Below the pieces are notes generated by a model. That model was not told the origin of the DNA, made no database searches, and worked only from the letters and a program-made list of their open reading frames with translations. Made by a program: the position numbers and the translations under genes. A DNA stretch of 34,846 nucleotides, taken from assembly GCA_025360455.1 (NCBI GenBank), contig JANYCF010000034.1:1-34846 (forward strand), written 5' to 3'. This stretch comes from Opitutaceae bacterium (lineage in GTDB: Bacteria; Verrucomicrobiota; Verrucomicrobiia; Opitutales; Opitutaceae). Below, piece by piece: positions 1 to 11,731 of this stretch. Position 1 is the stretch's first letter. Each line of letters opens with the position of its first letter.

Positions 1-1
1 C

Positions 2-3991
<3,990 letters not shown>

Positions 3992-3993
3992 GC

Positions 3994-4017
3994 TGTAGGA
4001 GCCTGTTTACAGGCGAC
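3994..4017 (+). repeat. Half REP palindrome, family A (tGTAGGAGCCTGTTTACAGGCGAC), left arm only
   Basis: Same 24-nt sequence as the left arms at 11639, 25475, 32363 and 32974; starts 2 nt after the rpoC stop. Confidence 0.8.
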
Positions 4018-4023
4018 CCTTTC

Positions 4024-4053
4024 AAGCCGCAGACAAAAGTCTGCGGCTTTTTT
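4024..4053 (+). terminator. Rho-independent terminator of rpoC
   Basis: Perfect 11-bp stem AAGCCGCAGAC-AAAA-GTCTGCGGCTT followed by a T-run. Confidence 0.9.
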
Positions 4054-4191
4054 ATGTCATCGCGAGGCGCGTTCGAACAAATGTTTGTAGCCTGCTTTTT
4101 TGCGAAAGCGTCGCTCTGGAGACCGCATAGGCAGCGGAAGGTAGAGGTGATAGTCTGGTCGTAATGATGACCATTACGTATCGGGAGCTCT

Positions 4192-4297
4192 GGGTGCCTC
4201 AGAGATACTGTCGTGGTTGGCATAGAGGTGCGGACGTAATGGTGACCATTACGTCGTAGCCTTTCGTGCCAACCACACAGGGAAATGAGGGGCACCC
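4192..4297. repeat. Nested coaxial inverted repeat (cruciform-like element) between convergent rpoC and ppk1
   Basis: gggtgcctc/gaggggcaccc, gtggttggca/tgccaaccac and central acgtaatggtgaccattacgt share one centre near 4244; a related palindrome cgtaatgatgaccattacg lies at 4160-4178. Confidence 0.7.
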
Positions 4298-4325
4298 ACA
4301 GCGGACGCTTACCATTGATCCCGCC

Positions 4326-6512
4326 TCAACTCACCACTTCGATTTGCTCGGTGGCGCGTTTCTGGGCGACGCCCATGAAATGTTTCTGTGCGGAAAAAGC
4401 CGCCTCACCTTCTTTGCGGACGGGCGGCACGTAGAGTCCGTCGGATTGCAGGACACGGGCATCGACGTTGTCGCGGAGCTCGGCCGGGAGGAGATCTTCG
4501 GTAATACGGCGTTTGATTTCCGGATCGTTGATGGGGAAGAGCGCTTCGACGCGGCGGAAAAAATTGCGCGTCATCCAGTCGGCGCTGCCGCAGTAGAGGA
4601 GCGGCGCGCCGCCATTCTCGAAATAATAGATGCGCGAGTGTTCCAGGAAACGGCCGATGATATTGCGGATGCGGATATTTTCGCTGAGGCCTTTGACTCC
4701 GGGAACGAGGCAGCAGGTGGAGCGGACGATGAGATCGATCTGTACCCCGGCCTGCGAGGCGGCGTAAAGATTTTCCATCGTCACTTTGTCCACGAGTTTG
4801 TTCATCTTGGCGATAATGCGCGCGGGTTTCCCGGCGGCCGCATTGGCGGCTTCGTTGGCGATGAGCTCTTGGATACGCGAATGGAGATTAAACGGCGCCA
4901 CGAGCAGGTGTTTGAATTCGGGTGAGCGGCCGAAACCGGTGAGCGAGTTGAAGAGTTGGGCGACTTCGGCGGTGATCTCGGGATTGCAAGTGAAGAGGCT
5001 AAGATCGGTGTAGAGGCGGGCCGTTTTGGGGTTGTAGTTGCCTGTACCGAGATGGACGTAGCGACGGAGACTGTCGCCTTCCTGGCGGACGATCAGACTG
5101 CATTTGCAATGGGTCTTGTGGCCGACGAGGCCGAACACCACATGCACGCCGGCTTCTTCCAATTCTTTCGCCCACTTGATATTGTTGGCTTCATCGAAAC
5201 GGGCCTTCAGTTCTACGAGCGCGGTAACTTGTTTGCCGTTGCGTGATGCCTGGATGAGGGCGCCGATGATCGGGGAATCGCCGCTGGTGCGGTAGAGTGT
5301 CTGTTTGATGGCGAGCACGCTCGGATCGCGTGCAGCCTGCTCGACAAAATCAACCACCGGGGTGAATGATTCGTAGGGATGATGCAGGAGGATATCGCGC
5401 TCTTGCATGGTGGCAAAGAGGGTGGCCGCGGCCCGCAGGCTCGGCAGCTCCACCGGCGTGAAGACAGGATATTTCAGATCGGGCCGGTCGACGAAATCGG
5501 ACAGGCTCGTCATGCGCACGAGATTCAACGGGCCATCGAGTTGAAAAACGTACTCGGGGGACAGTGCGAGATTTTCGCAGAGCAGGGTGAAGACGGGCTC
5601 GGGTGCACCGGCCTCGATCTCCAGGCGGACGGCGGCTCCGCGGCGGAGATTGCGCAGTTCTTCCTCGATGCGCTTCAGGAGATTATCGGCCTCTTCGTCG
5701 TCGATGTAGAGGTCGCTGTTGCGGGTGACGCGGAAGGCGTGTGAGCTCTTGATCCGGTAGCCGGGGAAAAGGTCGCCGGCGCAGAGTTTGATGATCTCGC
5801 TCAGGAAAATAAATTTTTGCGGCTCTGAGGCGGGTCGGCTTTCGGCGTTCGGGCCGGGCATGATCTGCACAATCCGCGGCAGGCTGCGTGGCACCGGGAG
5901 GACCGCCATCAGGTTTTCCAGTTCGGGCGTCTCGGGGTTATCGAGGGAGACGATGACGTTGAGCGTTTTATTGGCGATCTGGGGAAATGGATGCGATTGG
6001 TCGATGGCCAGCGGCGTGAGCACCGGGTGCACTTGCTTGGCAAAATAATCCACCATCCAGCTGCGCTCGGCGGCATTCAATTGGTCGCCGGTTTTGAAAG
6101 TGATTTTTTCTTTCGCCAAAGCCGGCACCAGCAGGTCGTTCCAGCAGGCATATTGTTCTTTCACCAGCTTCGTGATGTCGGTGAACGCCCGCTTCAATTG
6201 CTCGCGTGGGGTGAGACCGTCGAGGCTGAGCTCGCCGCTGGTCGAGTCTTTTTGCTGCATCAATCCGGCAATGCGGATCTCGAAAAATTCGTCGAGATTG
6301 GAGCTGACGATGGCGAGAAATTTGGTCCGTTCGAGGAGGGGATTGGCTTCGTTCTGGGCCTGCTCCAGGACGCGGCGGTTGAAGGCCAGCCAGCTCAGCT
6401 CGCGGTTGGCGTAGACAATCTTCCCTCCGCCGGCGGCAGTTTGGGCGATCGATTTGCCGGTCTTGGCCGTGATCTTGGTGGAACGTTGTTTGACGCGGGG
6501 CGTGGGTGACAT
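4326..6512 (-). CDS. ppk1: Polyphosphate kinase 1
   Basis: NRELSWLAFNRRVLEQAQ...SSNLDEFFEIRIAGL, HHPYESFTPVVDFVEQAARDPSVLAIKQTLYRTSGDSPI, HCKCSLIVRQE, RRVEALFPINDPEIKRRI. Confidence 0.97.
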   Translation of the reverse strand: MSPTPRVKQRSTKITAKTGKSIAQTAAGGGKIVYANRELSWLAFNRRVLEQAQNEANPLLERTKFLAIVSSNLDEFFEIRIAGLMQQKDSTSGELSLDGLTPREQLKRAFTDITKLVKEQYACWNDLLVPALAKEKITFKTGDQLNAAERSWMVDYFAKQVHPVLTPLAIDQSHPFPQIANKTLNVIVSLDNPETPELENLMAVLPVPRSLPRIVQIMPGPNAESRPASEPQKFIFLSEIIKLCAGDLFPGYRIKSSHAFRVTRNSDLYIDDEEADNLLKRIEEELRNLRRGAAVRLEIEAGAPEPVFTLLCENLALSPEYVFQLDGPLNLVRMTSLSDFVDRPDLKYPVFTPVELPSLRAAATLFATMQERDILLHHPYESFTPVVDFVEQAARDPSVLAIKQTLYRTSGDSPIIGALIQASRNGKQVTALVELKARFDEANNIKWAKELEEAGVHVVFGLVGHKTHCKCSLIVRQEGDSLRRYVHLGTGNYNPKTARLYTDLSLFTCNPEITAEVAQLFNSLTGFGRSPEFKHLLVAPFNLHSRIQELIANEAANAAAGKPARIIAKMNKLVDKVTMENLYAASQAGVQIDLIVRSTCCLVPGVKGLSENIRIRNIIGRFLEHSRIYYFENGGAPLLYCGSADWMTRNFFRRVEALFPINDPEIKRRITEDLLPAELRDNVDARVLQSDGLYVPPVRKEGEAAFSAQKHFMGVAQKRATEQIEVVS

Positions 6513-6779
6513 GGCGGGGGAAGGACAGTAAGGCTAAAGAATAGTACCGAGTCAAACGAGGGAAACTTCAGGCGTCACCAGAATGTAACAGAAGGTGGGC
6601 TGGCTGTGCTCATTTCGTTCATTTTCAAAAAATGCCGTGGTTAGCGGAGAACATTTGAGGTTGGCTGGCTGAGGGTATTGCTTTCGTCTCCTTCGGATAC
6701 TTGCGCGACAATGTCTTGGGGCGTACGGCTTAAATCTCCGGCTCGACATGTTTAGGCGGCACCGCAAACTTGCCGATAC

Positions 6780-8255
6780 ATGGCGCCAGCAAAGCAGCGA
6801 CTCTCCAAACGAACCTACCAAGCCCGGGCCCAGATGCTCCGCGAGGAGCTTGTGGAGTTGCAGGTGGAGTTGAAGAAAGTGCCCTTCAAGGTGCTGCTCA
6901 TTCTCGCCGGACCCGAAGGCGCGGGGCGCGGCGCATTGCTCAATACTCTGGCCGAGTGGCTCGATCCGCGCGGCGTGGAAACGTTTTCCTATCACACTCC
7001 AACCGACAACGAACTGGCTCACCCGCACCAATGGCGCTTCTGGCGGAGCCTCCCCGGGATCGGCCGGATCGGACTCTACGCGGGTTCCTGGTATACCGAG
7101 ACGCTGCGCGAAGAGGCGCGGAGCAAAAGCGCCCTGGGCCATATCGCCGAAGAAGCGGCCCGCATCCGCGACTTCGAAAAATTGTTGGCCGATAACGGCA
7201 CGCTCATCGTCAAGGTCTGGCTGCAACTTTCCAAAGAAGCACAAGGCCGCCGGCTCCGCACCCTGCGGGCCGATCCCGCCACGGCGTGGCGCGTGACCGA
7301 CGAGGATTGGCAGCACCATCGCATCTATGACCGGCTCGATCAGACCGCTCAACTCATCCGGGCCAGCACCGATCGCCCGGGCGCGCACTGGACGATCATC
7401 GACGTGGAGGACGAACGTGCCCGTGATCTCAAGGTGGGCCAGCTCCTACTCACGCAGTTTCGGTCACAGCAGAAAAAAATCGCCCGCCTAAATCCGGCGA
7501 AGGCGTCGTCGGTGGCGAAGCCGTTGCGGCCTTCGGGCTTGAAGCGGTTGTTGGCGCTGCCGCTGGATCAGGATTTGTCGGAGAAGGATTACGATGCGTT
7601 GCGCGAGAAATGGCTTGGCCGCTTGAATCAGTCTGTGCGCGCCGCCCTTACCGCGAAGCGCTCCCTCGTCTTTGCTTTCGAGGGCTGGGATGCGGCAGGG
7701 AAGGGCGGGGCCATCCGCCGGCTCACGAGTGCGCTCGATCCGCGGGACTACAGTGTGATCCCCGTGGCAAAGCCCACCGACGAGGAGAAGCACGCGCATT
7801 ATCTCTGGCGTTTCTGGCGCGACATCCCGCGCGACGGCCGCATGGCGGTGTTTGATCGCTCCTGGTATGGCCGCGTGCTGGTGGAACGTGTGGAAGGGTT
7901 TTGTCGTGTGGACGAATGGAAACGCGCCTTCGGCGAGATCAATGCGTTCGAAAAGGAGATGACCGATCACGGCACGATTGTCCTGAAATACTGGTTGCAC
8001 GTATCGCACGAGGAGCAGCTGCGTCGTTTCCGCGAACGCGAGTCCACGCCGCACAAGCAGCACAAGATGACGCCCGAAGACTGGCGCAACCGCCGCCAGC
8101 GCGGCGCCTACGAAATCGCCGTCGGCGACATGCTCGCACTCACGGATAAAGCGAACGCGCCGTGGCACCTCGTGCCCGCCGACAACAAACGTTTTGCTCG
8201 GTTGGAAGTCCTCCGTTCCGCCAGCCGCCAGATCGAGGCCGCGTTGGAGCTCTGA
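6780..8255 (+). CDS. pap: Tandem-domain PPK2 family protein, polyphosphate:AMP phosphotransferase-like
   Basis: Two PPK2 repeats; the C-terminal one has FEGWDAAGKGGAIRRLTSALDPRDY and VFDRSWYGRVLVERVEGF. Confidence 0.92.
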   Translation: MAPAKQRLSKRTYQARAQMLREELVELQVELKKVPFKVLLILAGPEGAGRGALLNTLAEWLDPRGVETFSYHTPTDNELAHPHQWRFWRSLPGIGRIGLYAGSWYTETLREEARSKSALGHIAEEAARIRDFEKLLADNGTLIVKVWLQLSKEAQGRRLRTLRADPATAWRVTDEDWQHHRIYDRLDQTAQLIRASTDRPGAHWTIIDVEDERARDLKVGQLLLTQFRSQQKKIARLNPAKASSVAKPLRPSGLKRLLALPLDQDLSEKDYDALREKWLGRLNQSVRAALTAKRSLVFAFEGWDAAGKGGAIRRLTSALDPRDYSVIPVAKPTDEEKHAHYLWRFWRDIPRDGRMAVFDRSWYGRVLVERVEGFCRVDEWKRAFGEINAFEKEMTDHGTIVLKYWLHVSHEEQLRRFRERESTPHKQHKMTPEDWRNRRQRGAYEIAVGDMLALTDKANAPWHLVPADNKRFARLEVLRSASRQIEAALEL

Positions 8256-8273
8256 GTTGGGGGGCGCTCTTGG

Positions 8274-8302
8274 CTGTAGCCACAGGCCTCCGTGCCTGTG
8301 GG
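8274..8302 (+). repeat. REP-like hairpin with GTAG head
   Basis: ctGTAGccacaggcctccgtgcctgtgg; ccacaggc/gcctgtgg stem just after the PPK2 gene. Confidence 0.6.
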
Positions 8303-8306
8303 ATTG

Positions 8307-8361
8307 GGTGGAACGCGGCCTCCGGACGCGTTTTCTCGTGCGAGCGAACCAACTCGTCCAG
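8307..8361 (+). repeat. Degenerate or truncated REP element, family D
   Basis: ggtggaacgcggcctccggacgcgtttt...cgaaccaactcgtccag aligns with the intact element at 21887-21956. Confidence 0.65.
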
Positions 8362-8469
8362 CTTGTCCGTCGAAGCCTTGGCGAAGTCGGAAGAGCCGGG
8401 TTCCAGCTTTCAGTGCCCAAATTATACACTAATCTGAATATTTCATACCTCAAATCTCCCGATCCTTTT

Positions 8470-8623
8470 CACAGAGGGCACAGAGGCTGACACAGAGGGA
8501 GAAGGAGTGTACAAAGTATGGGAGGTTCTCGCGCCGATAAGCTAGCGCGAACGTCGAATCCGAAAGTCGAATCTGTGTTTTTCGCTCTGTGACCTCTGTG
8601 CTCCTCTTTCGGTCTCTGTGTCT
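8470..8623. repeat. Inverted CACAGAG-heptamer repeat arms
   Basis: Left arm cacagagggcacagaggctgacacagaggg; right arm ctctgtgacctctgtgctcctctttcggtctctgtg (three heptamers per arm, inverted). Confidence 0.7.
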
Positions 8624-8821
8624 CAAAAATTTTCTTGATTTGAGGGTGAAATTTCCGGGCTGAGACTTATGCCTCAATCGCATGGATATTTTGGCTAAGA
8701 ACACGCAGTTCGGTTCGTATAAGAATTAGAAACACGGCACAGTTTGATTTACGGCTCGTCCCACTTACTATTTCTACTCGCTACCCGCTACTCGCTGCTC
8801 ACTACTTCTCGTCCGTCCCCC

Positions 8822-9238
8822 ATGAACATCTCCCTTCCACCCGCCGGAATTCTGATCGGTATCGGTTGCGATATCATCGATGTCGAGCGCATCCAGTCCG
8901 CGTTGCGGCGGCACGGGGATCATTTCATTAAACGGGTTTTCACGGAAGAGGAGCAGGCCTATTGCGGTGCGCTTAAATATCCGCACAAACACTACGCGGC
9001 GCGCTGGGCCGCAAAGGAAGCCGTGTCGAAGGCGTTTTCCACCGGCATCGGTCCAGAGCTCGGATGGACTTCCATTTCGGTTTATCATGGCGAACGCCAT
9101 CAACCACTGATCCGCCTCGACGCCAAAGCGCAGGTGTTGCTCGAACAGGTAGGCGCCACGCATGTTCATCTCACGCTTTCGCACAGCGACAACCAGGCGA
9201 TGGCCGTCGCCGCCTTAGTGAAGCATATCCAGTCGTGA
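8822..9238 (+). CDS. acpS: Holo-[acyl-carrier-protein] synthase
   Basis: GIGCDIIDVERIQSALRRHGDHFIKRVFTEEEQAYC, HYAARWAAKEAVSKAFSTGI, HLTLSHSDNQAMAVA. Start trimmed to the internal ATG at 8822. Confidence 0.95.
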   Translation: MNISLPPAGILIGIGCDIIDVERIQSALRRHGDHFIKRVFTEEEQAYCGALKYPHKHYAARWAAKEAVSKAFSTGIGPELGWTSISVYHGERHQPLIRLDAKAQVLLEQVGATHVHLTLSHSDNQAMAVAALVKHIQS

Positions 9239-9264
9239 GTAATGTCTGGAAATCTTTGTTCGAT

Positions 9265-9290
9265 GTAGGGCCGGCGCTTGTCGCCGTGCC
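9265..9290 (+). repeat. Probable decayed REP-like hairpin (GTAG head)
   Basis: GTAGGGCCGGCGCTTGTCGCCGTGCC-like hairpin between acpS and the next ORF. Confidence 0.35.
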
Positions 9291-9351
9291 GCTCGGTTGG
9301 CATGCGCGTGGCGTGTCGCAAGGGGAAGCCCTGCTGTTCTGAAAGGCAATT

Positions 9352-9924
9352 ATGGGCTCTTTTTTATCAGGCAAGTTATCCGCCGCCAAGACCGGCTGGT
9401 TGCTGGCCCTGCTCTTTTTCGGCTGGCTCGCTTTTCTGATGATGCCCGGCCCCACGCCCAAACCGAAGCCGGTGCCTACTTACATTCCGCCGCCATCGTC
9501 GCGGTTGGTGGCATTGGGTTTGCCGGATAACCCCGATCTCGAACACCTGCCGGATTTCTTTGCTTTGTTTGCCGACAAGGCGGAATGGAAAGACGACAAG
9601 ACGATCTTCGCGTACTGGAATCCCGGATCGAATAGTTATTCGTACTTTTTCGAGGCGACGCGGGTTGATGGGGCTATTCGTTTTAAGACGATTTCTGAAC
9701 CGGATCCGAATAAGTATTGGACTGATGAGCGAACTTTGGATGGAAGTTTATTTCGTTTCTATTGGTCATTTGATGTTGTGGTGCCGAAAATAGGATCACT
9801 GACCAGCGTGGATTCATCTGGAACCGCACCGCTCAAATTGCCGATTAACAGTGATTACGTGCGGATCGTAATTCCACCGCCAGAATTTAAACTCCCGGCG
9901 TTAGATTTGGAGCAAAAGAAGTAA
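9352..9924 (+). CDS. Hypothetical membrane-anchored protein with proline-rich linker
   Basis: 190-aa ORF; N-terminal hydrophobic segment TGWLLALLFFGWLAFLMM followed by PGPTPKPKPVPTYIPPP. Confidence 0.7.
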   Translation: MGSFLSGKLSAAKTGWLLALLFFGWLAFLMMPGPTPKPKPVPTYIPPPSSRLVALGLPDNPDLEHLPDFFALFADKAEWKDDKTIFAYWNPGSNSYSYFFEATRVDGAIRFKTISEPDPNKYWTDERTLDGSLFRFYWSFDVVVPKIGSLTSVDSSGTAPLKLPINSDYVRIVIPPPEFKLPALDLEQKK

Positions 9925-9946
9925 TTCCGTGTAGAGATTTTTCGCC

Positions 9947-11566
9947 ATGACACAGACTCCTTCCCATCCCGTGCTCTCCTGCTCTGAGGCTAAGACCTGG
10001 GAATCCAGTATGCTTAAGGATGAAACGTCAGAGTGGGCTGCGATGCAGCAAGCGGGAACAGCCATTGCTCACGCCGCGCTGAACGACTTCAAGGAAATCG
10101 GCGATCTGCCGGACCACGCTCGTTTGCTCGTGCTTGTCGGCAAAGGTCACAACGGCGGCGATGCGTTGCTGGCGGCGAAGATGATCTTGGAGCAATACCC
10201 GCATGCCACCGCCGAGGTGGTGTTCTGTTTTGGCGAGGCGGCGTTGCGCCCGCTGGCAAAGCGTTCGCTCGCTGCCTTGCGTGGCACGGGTCTCCCGACC
10301 CGTGTTCGTACGATTCACATGGGACCGGAGTCCCATGCCACCGCTTACGACCTCTCCCTCGACGGTATTTTTGGCTTCCAGTTCCGTCCCCCGCTCGACC
10401 CTGCGAACGCCGAGCTGATTGCTCGCGTGAACTCGCACCCGCACATCAAGCTTCGCGCCGCCGTCGATCTGCCGAGTGGGCTGGGGGAGACCAACGCCGA
10501 CACCATCTTTCGCGCCGACTTCACCTACGCCACCGGTATCGTGAAGTCCCCCGTGATCGAGGCTGCGAATGCCGCTCACGTCGGCCGCCTCCGTTATTTG
10601 GATTTGGGGTTCTTTGAGGTAGGGCGGGTTATCCCTAACCCGCCGTCTTTGCCTGTGTCTGTTGTTGTAGGTGGCGCGCTTGCCGCGCCACGTTGCGCGA
10701 CAAGCACGCCACCTACCTGTAATTTCGGAAACGTGGTCGATCGCATTCTCCTCCCTGCCATCCTCCAACCCCTCGCCCAACTGCGCCCGGCGCAAACCGA
10801 CAAACGCACCTACGGCCATCTCTTCGTGCTTGGCGGCTCCCGCAACTATCCCGGCGCCGTGTTGATGACGGTGCAGGCCGCACTGCGCAGCGGAGTGGGG
10901 CTGCTCACCGCTTTCGTTCCCGAATCACTCGTCCCCGAATACGCCGTACGCTTTCCTGAAGCGATGTGGGTAGGCCTGCCGCAAACGGCTCAGGGTGGCC
11001 TTGCTCAATTAGGACTGAATCTAGTTCTAGAGAAATTATCTCGAGCGAGCGCACTGGTCATCGGACCTGGGCTGGGGACCGAAACGGAAACGTTGGCCTT
11101 GGTTCAAGCCGTGGTCGCCACCGCCAAGGTGCCGTTTCTGCTCGATGCTGATGCCCTCCGCCCCGAGGTGGTGGCGTCGGCGCGCGGCAAATCGTTCATT
11201 GGGACGCCGCACGCCGGGGAGTTTAAACGGATTGCCGGGGAGCTTTCGCTCCGGGATTTTTGCCAGCAGCGTGGCGCAGTAGTCGTGCAAAAAGGTCCGC
11301 TCACTCGAGTCACCGATGGCGGGGCGGTCTATCACAGTCTTTTTGGTGGGCCGGTATTGGCCCGTGGGGGCAGCGGCGATTTGCTCGCCGGATTGATCGG
11401 CGGCCTGTTGGCGCAAAACCCCGATGATTTGTTGCTCGCCGCCGCGCGTGGAGTGGTGTGGCATGGGCTCGCTGCAGATTTGCTCGCCCGCGATCGGGGC
11501 CAAGTGGCCGTGCAAACGACTCAGCTTCTCGACTACCTCACCCCCGCCTTGCGCGAAGCGCTGTAG
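9947..11566 (+). CDS. nnr: Bifunctional NAD(P)H-hydrate epimerase / ADP-dependent NAD(P)H-hydrate dehydratase
   Basis: N-terminal YjeF_N-like: LLVLVGKGHNGGDALLAAKML; C-terminal kinase-like: GHLFVLGGSRNYPGAVLMTVQAALRSGVGLLTAF...VIGPGLG...LLDADAL...TPHAGEFKRI...GGSGDLLAGLIGGLLAQ. Confidence 0.95.
   Translation: MTQTPSHPVLSCSEAKTWESSMLKDETSEWAAMQQAGTAIAHAALNDFKEIGDLPDHARLLVLVGKGHNGGDALLAAKMILEQYPHATAEVVFCFGEAALRPLAKRSLAALRGTGLPTRVRTIHMGPESHATAYDLSLDGIFGFQFRPPLDPANAELIARVNSHPHIKLRAAVDLPSGLGETNADTIFRADFTYATGIVKSPVIEAANAAHVGRLRYLDLGFFEVGRVIPNPPSLPVSVVVGGALAAPRCATSTPPTCNFGNVVDRILLPAILQPLAQLRPAQTDKRTYGHLFVLGGSRNYPGAVLMTVQAALRSGVGLLTAFVPESLVPEYAVRFPEAMWVGLPQTAQGGLAQLGLNLVLEKLSRASALVIGPGLGTETETLALVQAVVATAKVPFLLDADALRPEVVASARGKSFIGTPHAGEFKRIAGELSLRDFCQQRGAVVVQKGPLTRVTDGGAVYHSLFGGPVLARGGSGDLLAGLIGGLLAQNPDDLLLAAARGVVWHGLAADLLARDRGQVAVQTTQLLDYLTPALREAL
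10281..10341 (+). repeat. Intragenic REP/BIME-like palindrome pair inside nnr (GTGG head, CCAC tail)
   Basis: gtggca ... tgccac outer arms enclosing cacgggtc-tccc-gacccgtg (10285-10304) and catgggac-cgga-gtcccatg (10318-10337). Confidence 0.65.
10619..10644 (+). repeat. Intragenic REP-like hairpin inside nnr (GTAG head)
   Basis: GTAG followed by perfect stem ggcgggtta-tccc-taacccgcc at 10623-10644. Confidence 0.65.
10667..10716 (+). repeat. Intragenic 50-nt REP-like palindrome inside nnr (GTAG...CTAC)
   Basis: gtaggtggcgcgcttg ... caagcacgccacctac pair at 15 of 16 positions. Confidence 0.7.
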
Positions 11567-11592
11567 GAACGGCTTTATGCCGCGATTGCTGC
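11563..11592 (+). repeat. Half REP palindrome, family B, overlapping the nnr stop codon
   Basis: ctGTAGgaacggctttatgccgcgatt matches the left arm at 13991; the nnr stop TAG is 11564-11566. Confidence 0.7.
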
Positions 11593-11638
11593 GTCCGCGT
11601 CGCACATCCCATGATGCCTCCTGAGTTCATTTCTCTTT

Positions 11639-11716
11639 GTCGGAGCCTGTTTACAGGCGACTCAAGGTGTGGACAGTTGGCGGGCATACGTGTCGCCTGT
11701 AAACAGGCTTCTACAG
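11639..11716. repeat. REP pair, family A
   Basis: tgtcggagcctgtttacaggcgact...gtgtcgcctgtaaacaggcttctaca. Confidence 0.85.
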
Positions 11717-11731
11717 GCGAACCTTCTGCCC

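Noticed and set aside
6573-6591. Possible Pho-box-like direct repeat (CTGTTAC ATTC TGGTGAC on the minus strand) upstream of ppk1
   Set aside because: Only one half matches a PhoB-type consensus reasonably well and the consensus in this lineage is unknown to me; too weak to call.
11669-11731. Upstream extension of the dprA ORF from 11669
   Set aside because: The extension reads through a family A REP; the internal ATG at 11732 gives a normal DprA N-terminus.
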